Source: Luteibacter yeojuensis
Lineage (GTDB): Bacteria; Pseudomonadota; Gammaproteobacteria; Xanthomonadales; Rhodanobacteraceae
Direction: 5' to 3'
Length of the DNA: 64,000 bases
Assembly: GCF_011742875.1 (NCBI RefSeq)
Contig: NZ_JAAQTL010000001.1
Coordinates: 248,001 to 312,000 of the forward strand
Part shown: positions 28,099-35,350 of the stretch, piece after piece
Numbering within the stretch: the first letter of the stretch is position 1
Layout: every line of letters begins with the position of its first letter
Translations under genes and position numbers: made by a program
The notes under the pieces: generated by a model
The model's database searches: none
Seen by the model: only the letters and a program-made list of their open reading frames with translations
What the model was told of the DNA's origin: nothing

Positions 28099-28944
28099 AT
28101 GAGCACATCTATTTCGACATCCACCGACTCCCGCCGTGGCAGCATCGCCTGCGTGGGCATGGGCATCACCCTTGGCTCGCACCTGACACCCCTGGCGCGC
28201 AATTGCATCGAGACCGCCGACGTCGTCTTCGCGGCGCTTTCCGACCACGTGGTCGAACTCTGGCTGCGCCGCATGAATCCGGGCGTGCGCAGCCTCCAGC
28301 CGTACTACCGGCCAGGCAAGTCGCGGATGAAGACCTATCGCGAATGGGTCGAGTTGATGATCGCGGAAGTGCGGGCAGGCAAGCGGGTCTGCGCCGTCTT
28401 TTACGGACATCCCGGCATCTTCGCCTGGTCGCCGCACAAGGTGCTGCAGCTGGCCCGTGCCGAAGGCTACCAGGCATACATGGAGCCCGGCGTATCCGCC
28501 GAAGACTGCCTGTATGCCGACCTGGGCATCGATCCCGGTCAGGTCGGCTGCCAGCATCTCGAAGCGAGCCAGCTGCTCTTCTTCGAGCGCTACCTGGACA
28601 CGACCAGCCACGTGATCCTGTGGCAGCTCGGCGTCGTCGGCGACCGCTCGCTAGGCCGCTTCCGCACGCCCGACGCCTACCGGGAACTGCTGACCGAGCG
28701 TCTGTGCGAGGACTACCCGGCCGACCATGAGGTCATCGTCTATCGTGCACCTACGCTGCCGGTCGAAAGGCCGCACATCCAGCGCATGGCGCTGCGCGAT
28801 TTTCCGGCGGCGGGGTTCATCGGCCAGGAAACGCTCGTGCTGCCGCCGGCACGCGCATTGAAGCCGAACATTGTCATGCGCGCACGCCTCGATGCACTCG
28901 ACGCGGTCTACGGTACGGGCAGGGAACCGACCGTCTCGGCGTAG
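28099..28944 (+). CDS. SonM-like borosin peptide alpha-N-methyltransferase (TP-methylase fold)
   Basis: A 281-residue protein of the tetrapyrrole-methylase superfamily. It is not a cobalamin or sirohaem enzyme; it follows the split-borosin methyltransferase pattern known from Shewanella SonM. Marks are GSIACVGMGITLGSHLTPLA, the ADVVF strand, MKTYREWVELMIAEVRAGK, FYGHPGIFAW, MEPGVSAEDCLYADLGIDPG, HLEASQLLFFERY and a late VIVYRAPTLPVERPHI. These enzymes methylate backbone amides of a precursor peptide with SAM. The ATG at 28099 is chosen because a Ser/Thr-rich leader then precedes GSIACVG; an earlier in-frame ATG at 28015 has no conserved sequence. A 95-codon gene follows after 71 bases. The family is certain; borosin function is well supported by motif order but still inferred. 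Confidence 0.86.
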   Translation: MSTSISTSTDSRRGSIACVGMGITLGSHLTPLARNCIETADVVFAALSDHVVELWLRRMNPGVRSLQPYYRPGKSRMKTYREWVELMIAEVRAGKRVCAVFYGHPGIFAWSPHKVLQLARAEGYQAYMEPGVSAEDCLYADLGIDPGQVGCQHLEASQLLFFERYLDTTSHVILWQLGVVGDRSLGRFRTPDAYRELLTERLCEDYPADHEVIVYRAPTLPVERPHIQRMALRDFPAAGFIGQETLVLPPARALKPNIVMRARLDALDAVYGTGREPTVSA

Positions 28945-29015
28945 GAACTAAAGAAGTCGGCTGGCCTGCCGTTAGGGCGTCAGCTGGTAACGTCATTACG
29001 AACCAGGGGAACAAC

Positions 29016-29303
29016 ATGCGCGATACCGTTGAATTGCTGGAAGCCATCGGCCGTGACGCAAGCCTGCGGCATGCCTCGCCGGAAGCGCTGGCGCGGGCTC
29101 TCGAAGCCGCCGACGCATCGGCCGGTTTGCTCGAACTCGCCGCGAACGGCGACGGGACGGCCCTGACGCAGGAGCTGGGCCTGACCAAGATGCAGACCGA
29201 GCACATGAGCCAGACGGGCGCGCACGAGGATGAAGAGCCCGAAGAGGGAGGCGAGGAGCCGAGCGAGCGTACCGACGAACCGGACGACGCACCCTCCGCC
29301 TGA
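29016..29303 (+). CDS. Small acidic protein, candidate borosin precursor
   Basis: A 95-residue protein with a good Shine-Dalgarno (AGGGGA) 6 bases before the ATG. Residues 1-58 look like a helical bundle (RDTVELLEAIGRDASLRH, SPEALARALEAADASAG, LLELAANGDGTALTQELGL), which by position and character could be the borosin-binding domain of SonA-like precursors. The tail from about residue 59 is TKMQTEHMSQTGAHEDEE and then a Glu/Asp/Pro/Gly-rich end. Known split-borosin cores are near the C-terminus and contain Val/Ile; this tail has neither. It is therefore either an unusual precursor or a partner of the methyltransferase with a different role. Confidence 0.6.
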   Translation: MRDTVELLEAIGRDASLRHASPEALARALEAADASAGLLELAANGDGTALTQELGLTKMQTEHMSQTGAHEDEEPEEGGEEPSERTDEPDDAPSA

Positions 29304-29313
29304 GGGTATCGGC

Positions 29314-31113
29314 ATGGCCTCCGGCTGCCTCGGCTACATGCGGTGCTGGACGCTCCTGGTGGGGCTCGGCTTCTGCGCGTTTGTGCCGGGCGGCCGTGCC
29401 ACTCCGGCACAAACGGCGGAAGGTGCGATGGACCGCTTCAGGCAGGTCGATGCGATACGCACGAAGGACCATGCGGGCTTCGTCGACGGGCTGGGGGGGC
29501 TCCATCGCGACGAGGATGGCCTGAAGGCGGACGAAAAGCGCTACCTCCGTTTCCTCGACGGATGGGAAGCGAATTACGAAGGGCGATATGCGCAGGCCGA
29601 GGCCGCGTTCCGCGACGTGATGGCGATCGCGGACGACGACATGCTGGGCACGCGCGCCACCGCCATGTTGATGAACAACCTGACCGGGCAGGGCAAGTAC
29701 GCGGAGGCGTACGCCATGGCCAGCCGCGCCGTGGACACATTGCCTGTCGTGACCGATCCCGAGGCCCGGTTCTCGCTGCTGGCCAACCTGTCGCAGATGC
29801 TCACGTTCGCAGGCCAGCCGGAGCTGGGCCTGAAGTATGCCGAGATGATGCTGAAAGCCACGCCCGCGGGCCAGTCGCCTTGCCAGGCAATGGTGCAGAA
29901 GGTCACCGCCCTCGAAGGTGCCCGCGAGCTGACGGATCGCAGTCCGGAGCTGCTCAACACGATCGATATCTGCAAGGCGGACCGCCAGCCGATCTTCGCC
30001 GACACGATGTCGCTGATCCTCGTGGATCGCCTGTTCGCGGAGCACAAGCTGGACCAGGCCCTTGCGACCGTCGAGCGCATCGAGCCCGCCATCCAGACAA
30101 GTCGCTACTTCCCGCACATCATCGACCTGGCCAGCCAGCGCGCGCGCATCTACGAGGCGATGGGCAAGCCGGAAGAGGCGCGAAAAGCCGCGCTCCAGAC
30201 CGTCGCGCTGAATCATCCCGGCGACGTGAACGAAGCGCTGCGCATCGCCTACCGCGTGCTGTACTCGATCGACAAGGCGCAGGGGAACGATGCCGGCGCG
30301 CTGGACTACTACGAGCGTTACGTCATCCAGGACCAGGGCTACCTGCGCGACGCGAACGTGAGGAACGCCGCCTACGAGGCCGCCAGCCAGCATTTTCGCG
30401 CCGAGAAGCTGGAGACCGAGGGCCTCAGCAAAGAGAACCGCATCCTGCGTCTCCAGCAGGCGCTGGATGCCAAGGCGGTGGAGACGAGCCGTCTCTACAT
30501 GGTGGTGATGTCGCTGGTGCTGCTCTCGATCGTCTTCTGGATGGTGCGCATCAAGCGCTCCCAGCTGCGTTTCAAGTGGTTGTCTTCCTGCGACGGACTG
30601 ACGGGGATCTTCCACCACCAGCACTTCGTGGGCGAAGCCGAGCGTGCGTTGCGGGTTCTCGAGAAGCGCGGCGGCGAAGGCTGCCTGGTCTTCCTCGACC
30701 TGGATCATTTCAAGCAGGTCAACGACGCGCACGGTCATGCCGTGGGCGACGCCGTGCTGAAACACGCCGTCGCTGTCTTCAAAGGCCAGTTGCGCAAGGC
30801 CGACCTCCTCGGCCGGCTCGGTGGCGAGGAGTTCGGCATGTTGCTGATGGATACGCCACGGTTGCAGGGTTCGGTCGTGGCCGAGCGCGTCCGGCAGGCG
30901 CTCGAGTCGTCGCCGCTGGTCGTCGAGGGCGTCGTGGTGGCCTTTTCCGTCAGTATCGGCCTGGCCTGCACCGATACGACGGGTTATGGCCTGCAGGACC
31001 TGTGTCGCGCGGCGGACGCCGCGCTATACCAGGCCAAGCACCTCGGACGGAACCGCGTCGTCGTCGACGGCGACGAAATTAGTGGCCGCCTGCGCGTATC
31101 GTCGCCTCATTGA
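29314..31113 (+). CDS. Diguanylate cyclase with periplasmic TPR-like sensor (GGDEF)
   Basis: A 599-residue inner-membrane protein. The start at 29314 gives a signal sequence (CLGYMRCWTLLVGLGFCAFV). Residues about 40-390 are helical TPR-like repeats in the periplasm (EGRYAQAEAAFRDVM, GKYAEAYAMASRAV, LDQALATVERIEP). A coiled segment and one transmembrane helix (LYMVVMSLVLLSIVFWMV) precede the cytoplasmic GGDEF domain. The active site is GGEEF at 503-507, and the inhibitory I-site RKAD (494-497) stands exactly five residues before it. It should make c-di-GMP under product feedback. Its Shine-Dalgarno overlaps the stop of the small acidic gene (10-base gap), so it is probably co-translated. Its end overlaps the convergent GH2 gene by 35 bp. 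Confidence 0.92.
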   Translation: MASGCLGYMRCWTLLVGLGFCAFVPGGRATPAQTAEGAMDRFRQVDAIRTKDHAGFVDGLGGLHRDEDGLKADEKRYLRFLDGWEANYEGRYAQAEAAFRDVMAIADDDMLGTRATAMLMNNLTGQGKYAEAYAMASRAVDTLPVVTDPEARFSLLANLSQMLTFAGQPELGLKYAEMMLKATPAGQSPCQAMVQKVTALEGARELTDRSPELLNTIDICKADRQPIFADTMSLILVDRLFAEHKLDQALATVERIEPAIQTSRYFPHIIDLASQRARIYEAMGKPEEARKAALQTVALNHPGDVNEALRIAYRVLYSIDKAQGNDAGALDYYERYVIQDQGYLRDANVRNAAYEAASQHFRAEKLETEGLSKENRILRLQQALDAKAVETSRLYMVVMSLVLLSIVFWMVRIKRSQLRFKWLSSCDGLTGIFHHQHFVGEAERALRVLEKRGGEGCLVFLDLDHFKQVNDAHGHAVGDAVLKHAVAVFKGQLRKADLLGRLGGEEFGMLLMDTPRLQGSVVAERVRQALESSPLVVEGVVVAFSVSIGLACTDTTGYGLQDLCRAADAALYQAKHLGRNRVVVDGDEISGRLRVSSPH

Positions 31114-32920
31114 TCGCGCGTACCCTGGTTTCGTCCACCTTTTCGACCTTGCGATCGTAGGTGAACAAGCCGTTGTGCTCGCCTTCGACATCGGTGATCT
31201 GGGTATAGACGCTGCCCGACACGCCCTTGGCCGGGCCCTTGTCGCGAAGCACCGCCGTGTTGGCAACATAGCCGTCGTTCAGGGCCGCGCGATCCTTCAC
31301 GTCGCCGTAGGGATTGATGGCCGTGTTGGGCCACATGTGGCCGGGAACGCCGAGGGTCAGTCCGCCGTGTTCGCCATCCATGGAAGCGCGCGTGGCGTCG
31401 GGACTGGGCAGGCCCGGACCCTGGTAGTCGTGCACGTCGATGACGTCGCCGGCTTGCGGATCGCCTTTCGTGTCGCAGCAATTCAGGCCGCTGCGCGCAT
31501 TGACCAGGCGGGACGGATCGAGTTGCTTGATCTGTGCCGCCAGTTCCGCGGCGGCCGGGATGCTCCACTGACCCCAGCCCTCGTTGAAGGGGATCCAGCC
31601 GATGATCGATGTCTCGCCCGCGAGCTGCTGGACGATGGCCGTGACATCGGCACGGAAACCGGCCTTGTCGGCGTCGCTGAGCTTCTCGTTGTGTCCGTTC
31701 GGCAGGGCCGGCATATCCTGCCAGACCATCAGGCCGATGCGGTCGGCCCAGTAATACCAGCGCGCCGGCTCCACCTTGATGTGTTTGCGGATGGTGTTGA
31801 AACCCAGGTCGCGGGTCTTCTGTATGTCGAATTTCAGCGCCGCATCGGTGGGTGCGGTGTAAATGCCGTCCGGCCAGTAGCCCTGGTCGAGCGTGGCAAG
31901 GAGGAACGTCGGCTTGCCATTGAGCAGGATACGGTTGACGCCTCCCGCTTTCCCGATGGCGATGCTGCGCAGACCGGCATAGCTGGTTACCTCGTCGCGT
32001 TGCCCGTCCTGCGCCAGCGTGGCCTTGAAGGTGTAAAGGAACGGGTCCTGCGGACTCCAAAGGCGTGGATGCGCGATGGGCAGGTGCAGCGGCTTGCCAG
32101 CCGGTCCGCTCGCTTCGCCCACGGCCTTGCCGTCCGCGTACGCGGTGACGTGCAGCGTGGCTCCCGCGCCGCCGCCTTGCAGTGTCGGCGTCACCGTGAA
32201 GGCATCCAGGCTTCGGGCAGGCGTGAAATCCAGCTGCGCGAGACTGCTGGCCGGCACCGGTTCCAGCCACACCGTCTGCCAGATGCCCGAAGCGGCGGTG
32301 TAGAAGATACCTTCGGGCTTCAGGCGCTGCTTGCCGACCATCACGTTCGCACCGTCCACCGGCGCGTGCACGGCGACGACGATTTCCTGGGGACCCTGCG
32401 GTCGAAGTGCCGGGGTGATGTCCGCGCCGAAGGAGGTGTAGCCGCCGGTATGCTTCGCCACCTGCTTGCCGTTGACGTAGACCGTGGCATCCTGCGCCAC
32501 CGCGCCGAAGTTCAGCCGCACATGCCGGCCATGCGCGGTGAAGTCGGCGGGAACGTTCACGGTCCGTCGGTAGAACATGAAATCCGAATGCTTTTGCACG
32601 CCCGAAAGCACCGATTCGATCGGATAGGGCACGAGCACCTTGTCCTTCAACGTCTTGCCGAACGGCGGCGGCGCCTTGCCGTCGGCCGCCGCGGCGTATT
32701 GCCATAGCCCGTTGAGGTTCATCCATCGCGGGTGCTCCAGCGACGGGCGCGCCAGTTGCGGTCGCGGGTAGTCGGGCAATGCGTTGCCCGGAGATACCTC
32801 GGCTGTCCAAGGCGTCGCCAGGGGTGCGGTCTTGCCGTTCCAGACGGCCGCCTTGTCCGTCGCCGACATCGCCACCGGCACGAAGCCCATGGCCAGGGCC
32901 ACGCAGATCCAGTTTCTCAT
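31079..32920 (-). CDS. Glycoside hydrolase family 2 enzyme (beta-galactosidase/beta-mannosidase-like)
   Basis: A 613-residue exported enzyme with a signal peptide (MRNWICVALAMGFVPVAMSA). The N-terminal jelly-roll (HPRWMNLNGLWQYA, FMFYRRTVNVPADF, TVYVNGKQVAKHTGGYTSF) and an Ig-like domain precede the TIM barrel. The acid/base Glu lies in IPFNEGWGQ and the probable nucleophile Glu in DGEHGG. There are no late beta-galactosidase domains, so the protein is short for GH2. Substrate specificity cannot be fixed from the sequence. It lies 3 bases after the GH92 gene, so the two are in one operon for stepwise removal of sugars from a mannose-containing glycan. Confidence 0.88.
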   Translation of the reverse strand: MRNWICVALAMGFVPVAMSATDKAAVWNGKTAPLATPWTAEVSPGNALPDYPRPQLARPSLEHPRWMNLNGLWQYAAAADGKAPPPFGKTLKDKVLVPYPIESVLSGVQKHSDFMFYRRTVNVPADFTAHGRHVRLNFGAVAQDATVYVNGKQVAKHTGGYTSFGADITPALRPQGPQEIVVAVHAPVDGANVMVGKQRLKPEGIFYTAASGIWQTVWLEPVPASSLAQLDFTPARSLDAFTVTPTLQGGGAGATLHVTAYADGKAVGEASGPAGKPLHLPIAHPRLWSPQDPFLYTFKATLAQDGQRDEVTSYAGLRSIAIGKAGGVNRILLNGKPTFLLATLDQGYWPDGIYTAPTDAALKFDIQKTRDLGFNTIRKHIKVEPARWYYWADRIGLMVWQDMPALPNGHNEKLSDADKAGFRADVTAIVQQLAGETSIIGWIPFNEGWGQWSIPAAAELAAQIKQLDPSRLVNARSGLNCCDTKGDPQAGDVIDVHDYQGPGLPSPDATRASMDGEHGGLTLGVPGHMWPNTAINPYGDVKDRAALNDGYVANTAVLRDKGPAKGVSGSVYTQITDVEGEHNGLFTYDRKVEKVDETRVRAINEATIRAGGH

Positions 32921-32923
32921 CCG

Positions 32924-35287
32924 TTATTTCCCATCCGACATGGAAGAGGGCGCATCGTGCGGATCGCTGCCCCAGTGCTTGTTCGGCTCCGGCCCCATCG
33001 TGAGCACGAGCGTGGCGCCGTTGGCGATGTCGGCATGACTGAACCAGGGCTTGGTCCAGGGTTTGCCGTCGAGCGTGGCGGACTGGATGTACTTGTTCCG
33101 CTCCGAATTGTTGCGCGCGTCGATCTCGAAGACCTTTCCGTTCCCGAGGCGCAGGCGGACGCGATCGAAGATCGGGCTGCCGATGATGTAGTCGGGCGTG
33201 GAAGGATCGACCGGATAAAAGCCCATGGCGCTGAGTACGTACCAGGACGAGGTCGAGCCCTGGTCGTCCATGCCCGGATACCCGTAGCCGGTAGCGTCGC
33301 TGCCGTACAGTTCGGCGAGGATGCGCCGCGTCAGCGCCTGGGTCTTCCACGGCTGGCCGCTCCAGGCGTAGAGGTAGGCGGCCTGCTGGTCCGGCTGGTT
33401 GCCCTGCACGTATTGCCCGATCAGGCCGGTGCAATCGCGGCAGATGCCCTTGGCCGTGTATGGCGTGGAGAAGAAGGCGTCGAGCTTGGCGTTGAACGCA
33501 TCGCGTCCGCCGAGCAGGGTCATCAGGCCGTGCACGTCGTGCGGTACCAGCCACAGCGTGGACCAGCCCGAGCCTTCCTTCATCATGAAGTTGTAATAAG
33601 GCTCGCCCGGGTCGAATGGCGAAATCCACTTGCCGTCCGCAGTACGGCCACGGAAGAAGCCCACTGACGGGTCGAAGACGTTGCGGTAGTTCGCCGCACG
33701 GCGCAGGAACATCTCGGCGTCATCGTTCTTGCCGAGCCGGCGGGCGACGTCGGCGAGCGCGTGGTCGTCCCAGGCATATTCGAGCGTGGTGGCCACACCT
33801 GCCTTGCCGCCCGCATAGGGAGGACTCGGATTGCCATCGGGAACGATGTCGGAGATCCAGCCCTGTTTGTCGTACTCGGCAAGGTAACCGCGCGGGCCTT
33901 TGGGGTCGGTGGCGTTCTTGCGCAGGTACTCGTAGACCGCGGCGTAGTCGAAATCGATGCCTCGCTGCCACGCGCCGTCGTAGAGGAACACGGCATGGTC
34001 GCCGTGGAACGACGTATTCATGTAGCCGCGTTCCCGGGCGCGGTCCAGCTCGGAGCGCATGATGTCCTGCACGACCTTCGGCTGGAGCAACATCAGCAGC
34101 GCGATCTGGTTGCGTCCCGTGTCCCAGAACGGCACCGGGCCGTAATGATCGTAGTCGGCGACCTTGTCGTGGCCCTCGGCGTCCGTGTAGTGCTCCCCCT
34201 TGCGGGCGATCATGCGCGGGCTGGCGAAGGAATGGTAAAGCGTGGAGTAGAACAGCATGCGCTGCTTCGGCGTGCCGCCGGTCACCTCCACGCGGTCGAA
34301 CAGTTCCGCCCATTTCGCGCGGGCTTTTGCATGGACGCGGTCGAAGTCCGCGTCGCTGTCCTGGGCATGCAGGCGCTGGTCGGCTTCCTCGGCGCTGTGC
34401 CCGTGGGCGATGCGCACGACCACCTGGTCGCCCGCCTTGGTGTCGTAGGTGACGTAGGCGCCGGCGTAGTCGCCCGAGACCTTGCGGCGGCCGGCCTGCA
34501 CGTCTTCGTGGCCCAGTCCTTCGCCCTTGTTGGTCACTTCGGAATGGAACGTGCCGAACGTCGTGAACGGCCGCGAGAACTCGGCGACGAAGTAGGGGCC
34601 ATCGGTATCCCTGTCCCGGCGTCCGGTGCTGGCGACGCCGCGAATCGTGTGGTTATCCACGACCTCCACCTCGCCGCCGGCGCGCCGAAGGTTGAGGACC
34701 ACGTTCGATCGGTGGCTCGCCGGGAAAGTGAAGCGTATCAGGCTCGTCCACTGCGTGGCCGTCAGCTCGGCCTTCGTGTGGAAGGTGGCCAGGTCCACGG
34801 CGTAGTAGCCGGGCGACGCTTTTTCGGTGGCCTTGTCGTAGTACGACGACATGTAATCCGGCGGTACCGTCCAGTCGCCCACCACGGGCATGACGATGGG
34901 CGCGCCGCGGGCGCCATAGGTCGAACCGCCGCCGCTGAAACCGAACATGGCGGGGCGCCGGTAGTCGTATGCCACGGGCACGCCGGTGGCGAAACCCAGG
35001 TCGGCGTTGATATTGACCGGTGCGGCTTCGGTGGCGCTCTGCGGCAGGCTGGCGCCCGGCGTGGTCATGCCGGTGTAGGTGGCCTCGCCGGGCGGCGGCG
35101 CGTTACCGAGCAGGGCCTGGTCATCGAGTGGCGCGGTGCCCACGAGGGGGTTCGCGATGTCCAGCGCTGCCGTGGCAGTCGCCGGTTTCTTGTCTTTCGC
35201 CAGCACGGTCGTCGCGGACGTCACGGCGAGCATCGACAGCGCGAGGGCGGCGGCACGATGGGGTAGGCATGCCTTGGATAGCTTCAT
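32924..35287 (-). CDS. GH92 family glycosidase with Gln at the catalytic-acid position
   Basis: A 787-residue exported protein (signal peptide ending near TTVLAKDK). It has the full GH92 architecture: an N-terminal beta-sandwich (residues about 45-290 with VNPLVGT-like NPLVGTAP) and an alpha/alpha toroid with RMLFYSTLYHSF, GPVPFWDTGRNQ and SGQPWKTQAL. GH92 enzymes are calcium-dependent inverting alpha-mannosidases. The segment usually reading NEPSHH, whose Glu is the catalytic acid, here reads GNQPDQQ (Gln631), while the Asp pair of the general-base region is kept in PGMDDQG. Glu-to-Gln is known from a GH92 that cleaves mannose-1-phospho-6-mannose, so the substrate may have an activated leaving group. 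It is encoded between the TonB-dependent receptor and GH2 genes. Confidence 0.9.
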   Translation of the reverse strand: MKLSKACLPHRAAALALSMLAVTSATTVLAKDKKPATATAALDIANPLVGTAPLDDQALLGNAPPPGEATYTGMTTPGASLPQSATEAAPVNINADLGFATGVPVAYDYRRPAMFGFSGGGSTYGARGAPIVMPVVGDWTVPPDYMSSYYDKATEKASPGYYAVDLATFHTKAELTATQWTSLIRFTFPASHRSNVVLNLRRAGGEVEVVDNHTIRGVASTGRRDRDTDGPYFVAEFSRPFTTFGTFHSEVTNKGEGLGHEDVQAGRRKVSGDYAGAYVTYDTKAGDQVVVRIAHGHSAEEADQRLHAQDSDADFDRVHAKARAKWAELFDRVEVTGGTPKQRMLFYSTLYHSFASPRMIARKGEHYTDAEGHDKVADYDHYGPVPFWDTGRNQIALLMLLQPKVVQDIMRSELDRARERGYMNTSFHGDHAVFLYDGAWQRGIDFDYAAVYEYLRKNATDPKGPRGYLAEYDKQGWISDIVPDGNPSPPYAGGKAGVATTLEYAWDDHALADVARRLGKNDDAEMFLRRAANYRNVFDPSVGFFRGRTADGKWISPFDPGEPYYNFMMKEGSGWSTLWLVPHDVHGLMTLLGGRDAFNAKLDAFFSTPYTAKGICRDCTGLIGQYVQGNQPDQQAAYLYAWSGQPWKTQALTRRILAELYGSDATGYGYPGMDDQGSTSSWYVLSAMGFYPVDPSTPDYIIGSPIFDRVRLRLGNGKVFEIDARNNSERNKYIQSATLDGKPWTKPWFSHADIANGATLVLTMGPEPNKHWGSDPHDAPSSMSDGK

Positions 35288-35313
35288 TGGGGGCTTCCTT
35301 TGCGTGAAACGAA

Positions 35314-35344
35314 GACGGGGCCGGGCGATGTGCCCGGCCCCGTC
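35314..35344 (-). terminator. Strong hairpin between receptor and GH92 genes
   Basis: GACGGGGCCGGGC-GATGT-GCCCGGCCCCGTC is a 13-bp perfect stem. It starts 6 bases after the receptor stop. The T-tract on the minus strand is short and interrupted, so it may act as an attenuator that lowers GH92/GH2 expression relative to the receptor, or as a processing barrier, rather than as a full stop. Confidence 0.75.
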
Positions 35345-35350
35345 GTTTTG

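Noticed and set aside
28099..28944. Cobalamin or sirohaem biosynthesis methyltransferase
   Set aside because: The fold is shared, but motif order (GHPGIFAW, MEPGVSAEDCLYADLGIDPG, EASQLLFFERY) and lack of any corrin genes nearby match the peptide N-methyltransferases better.
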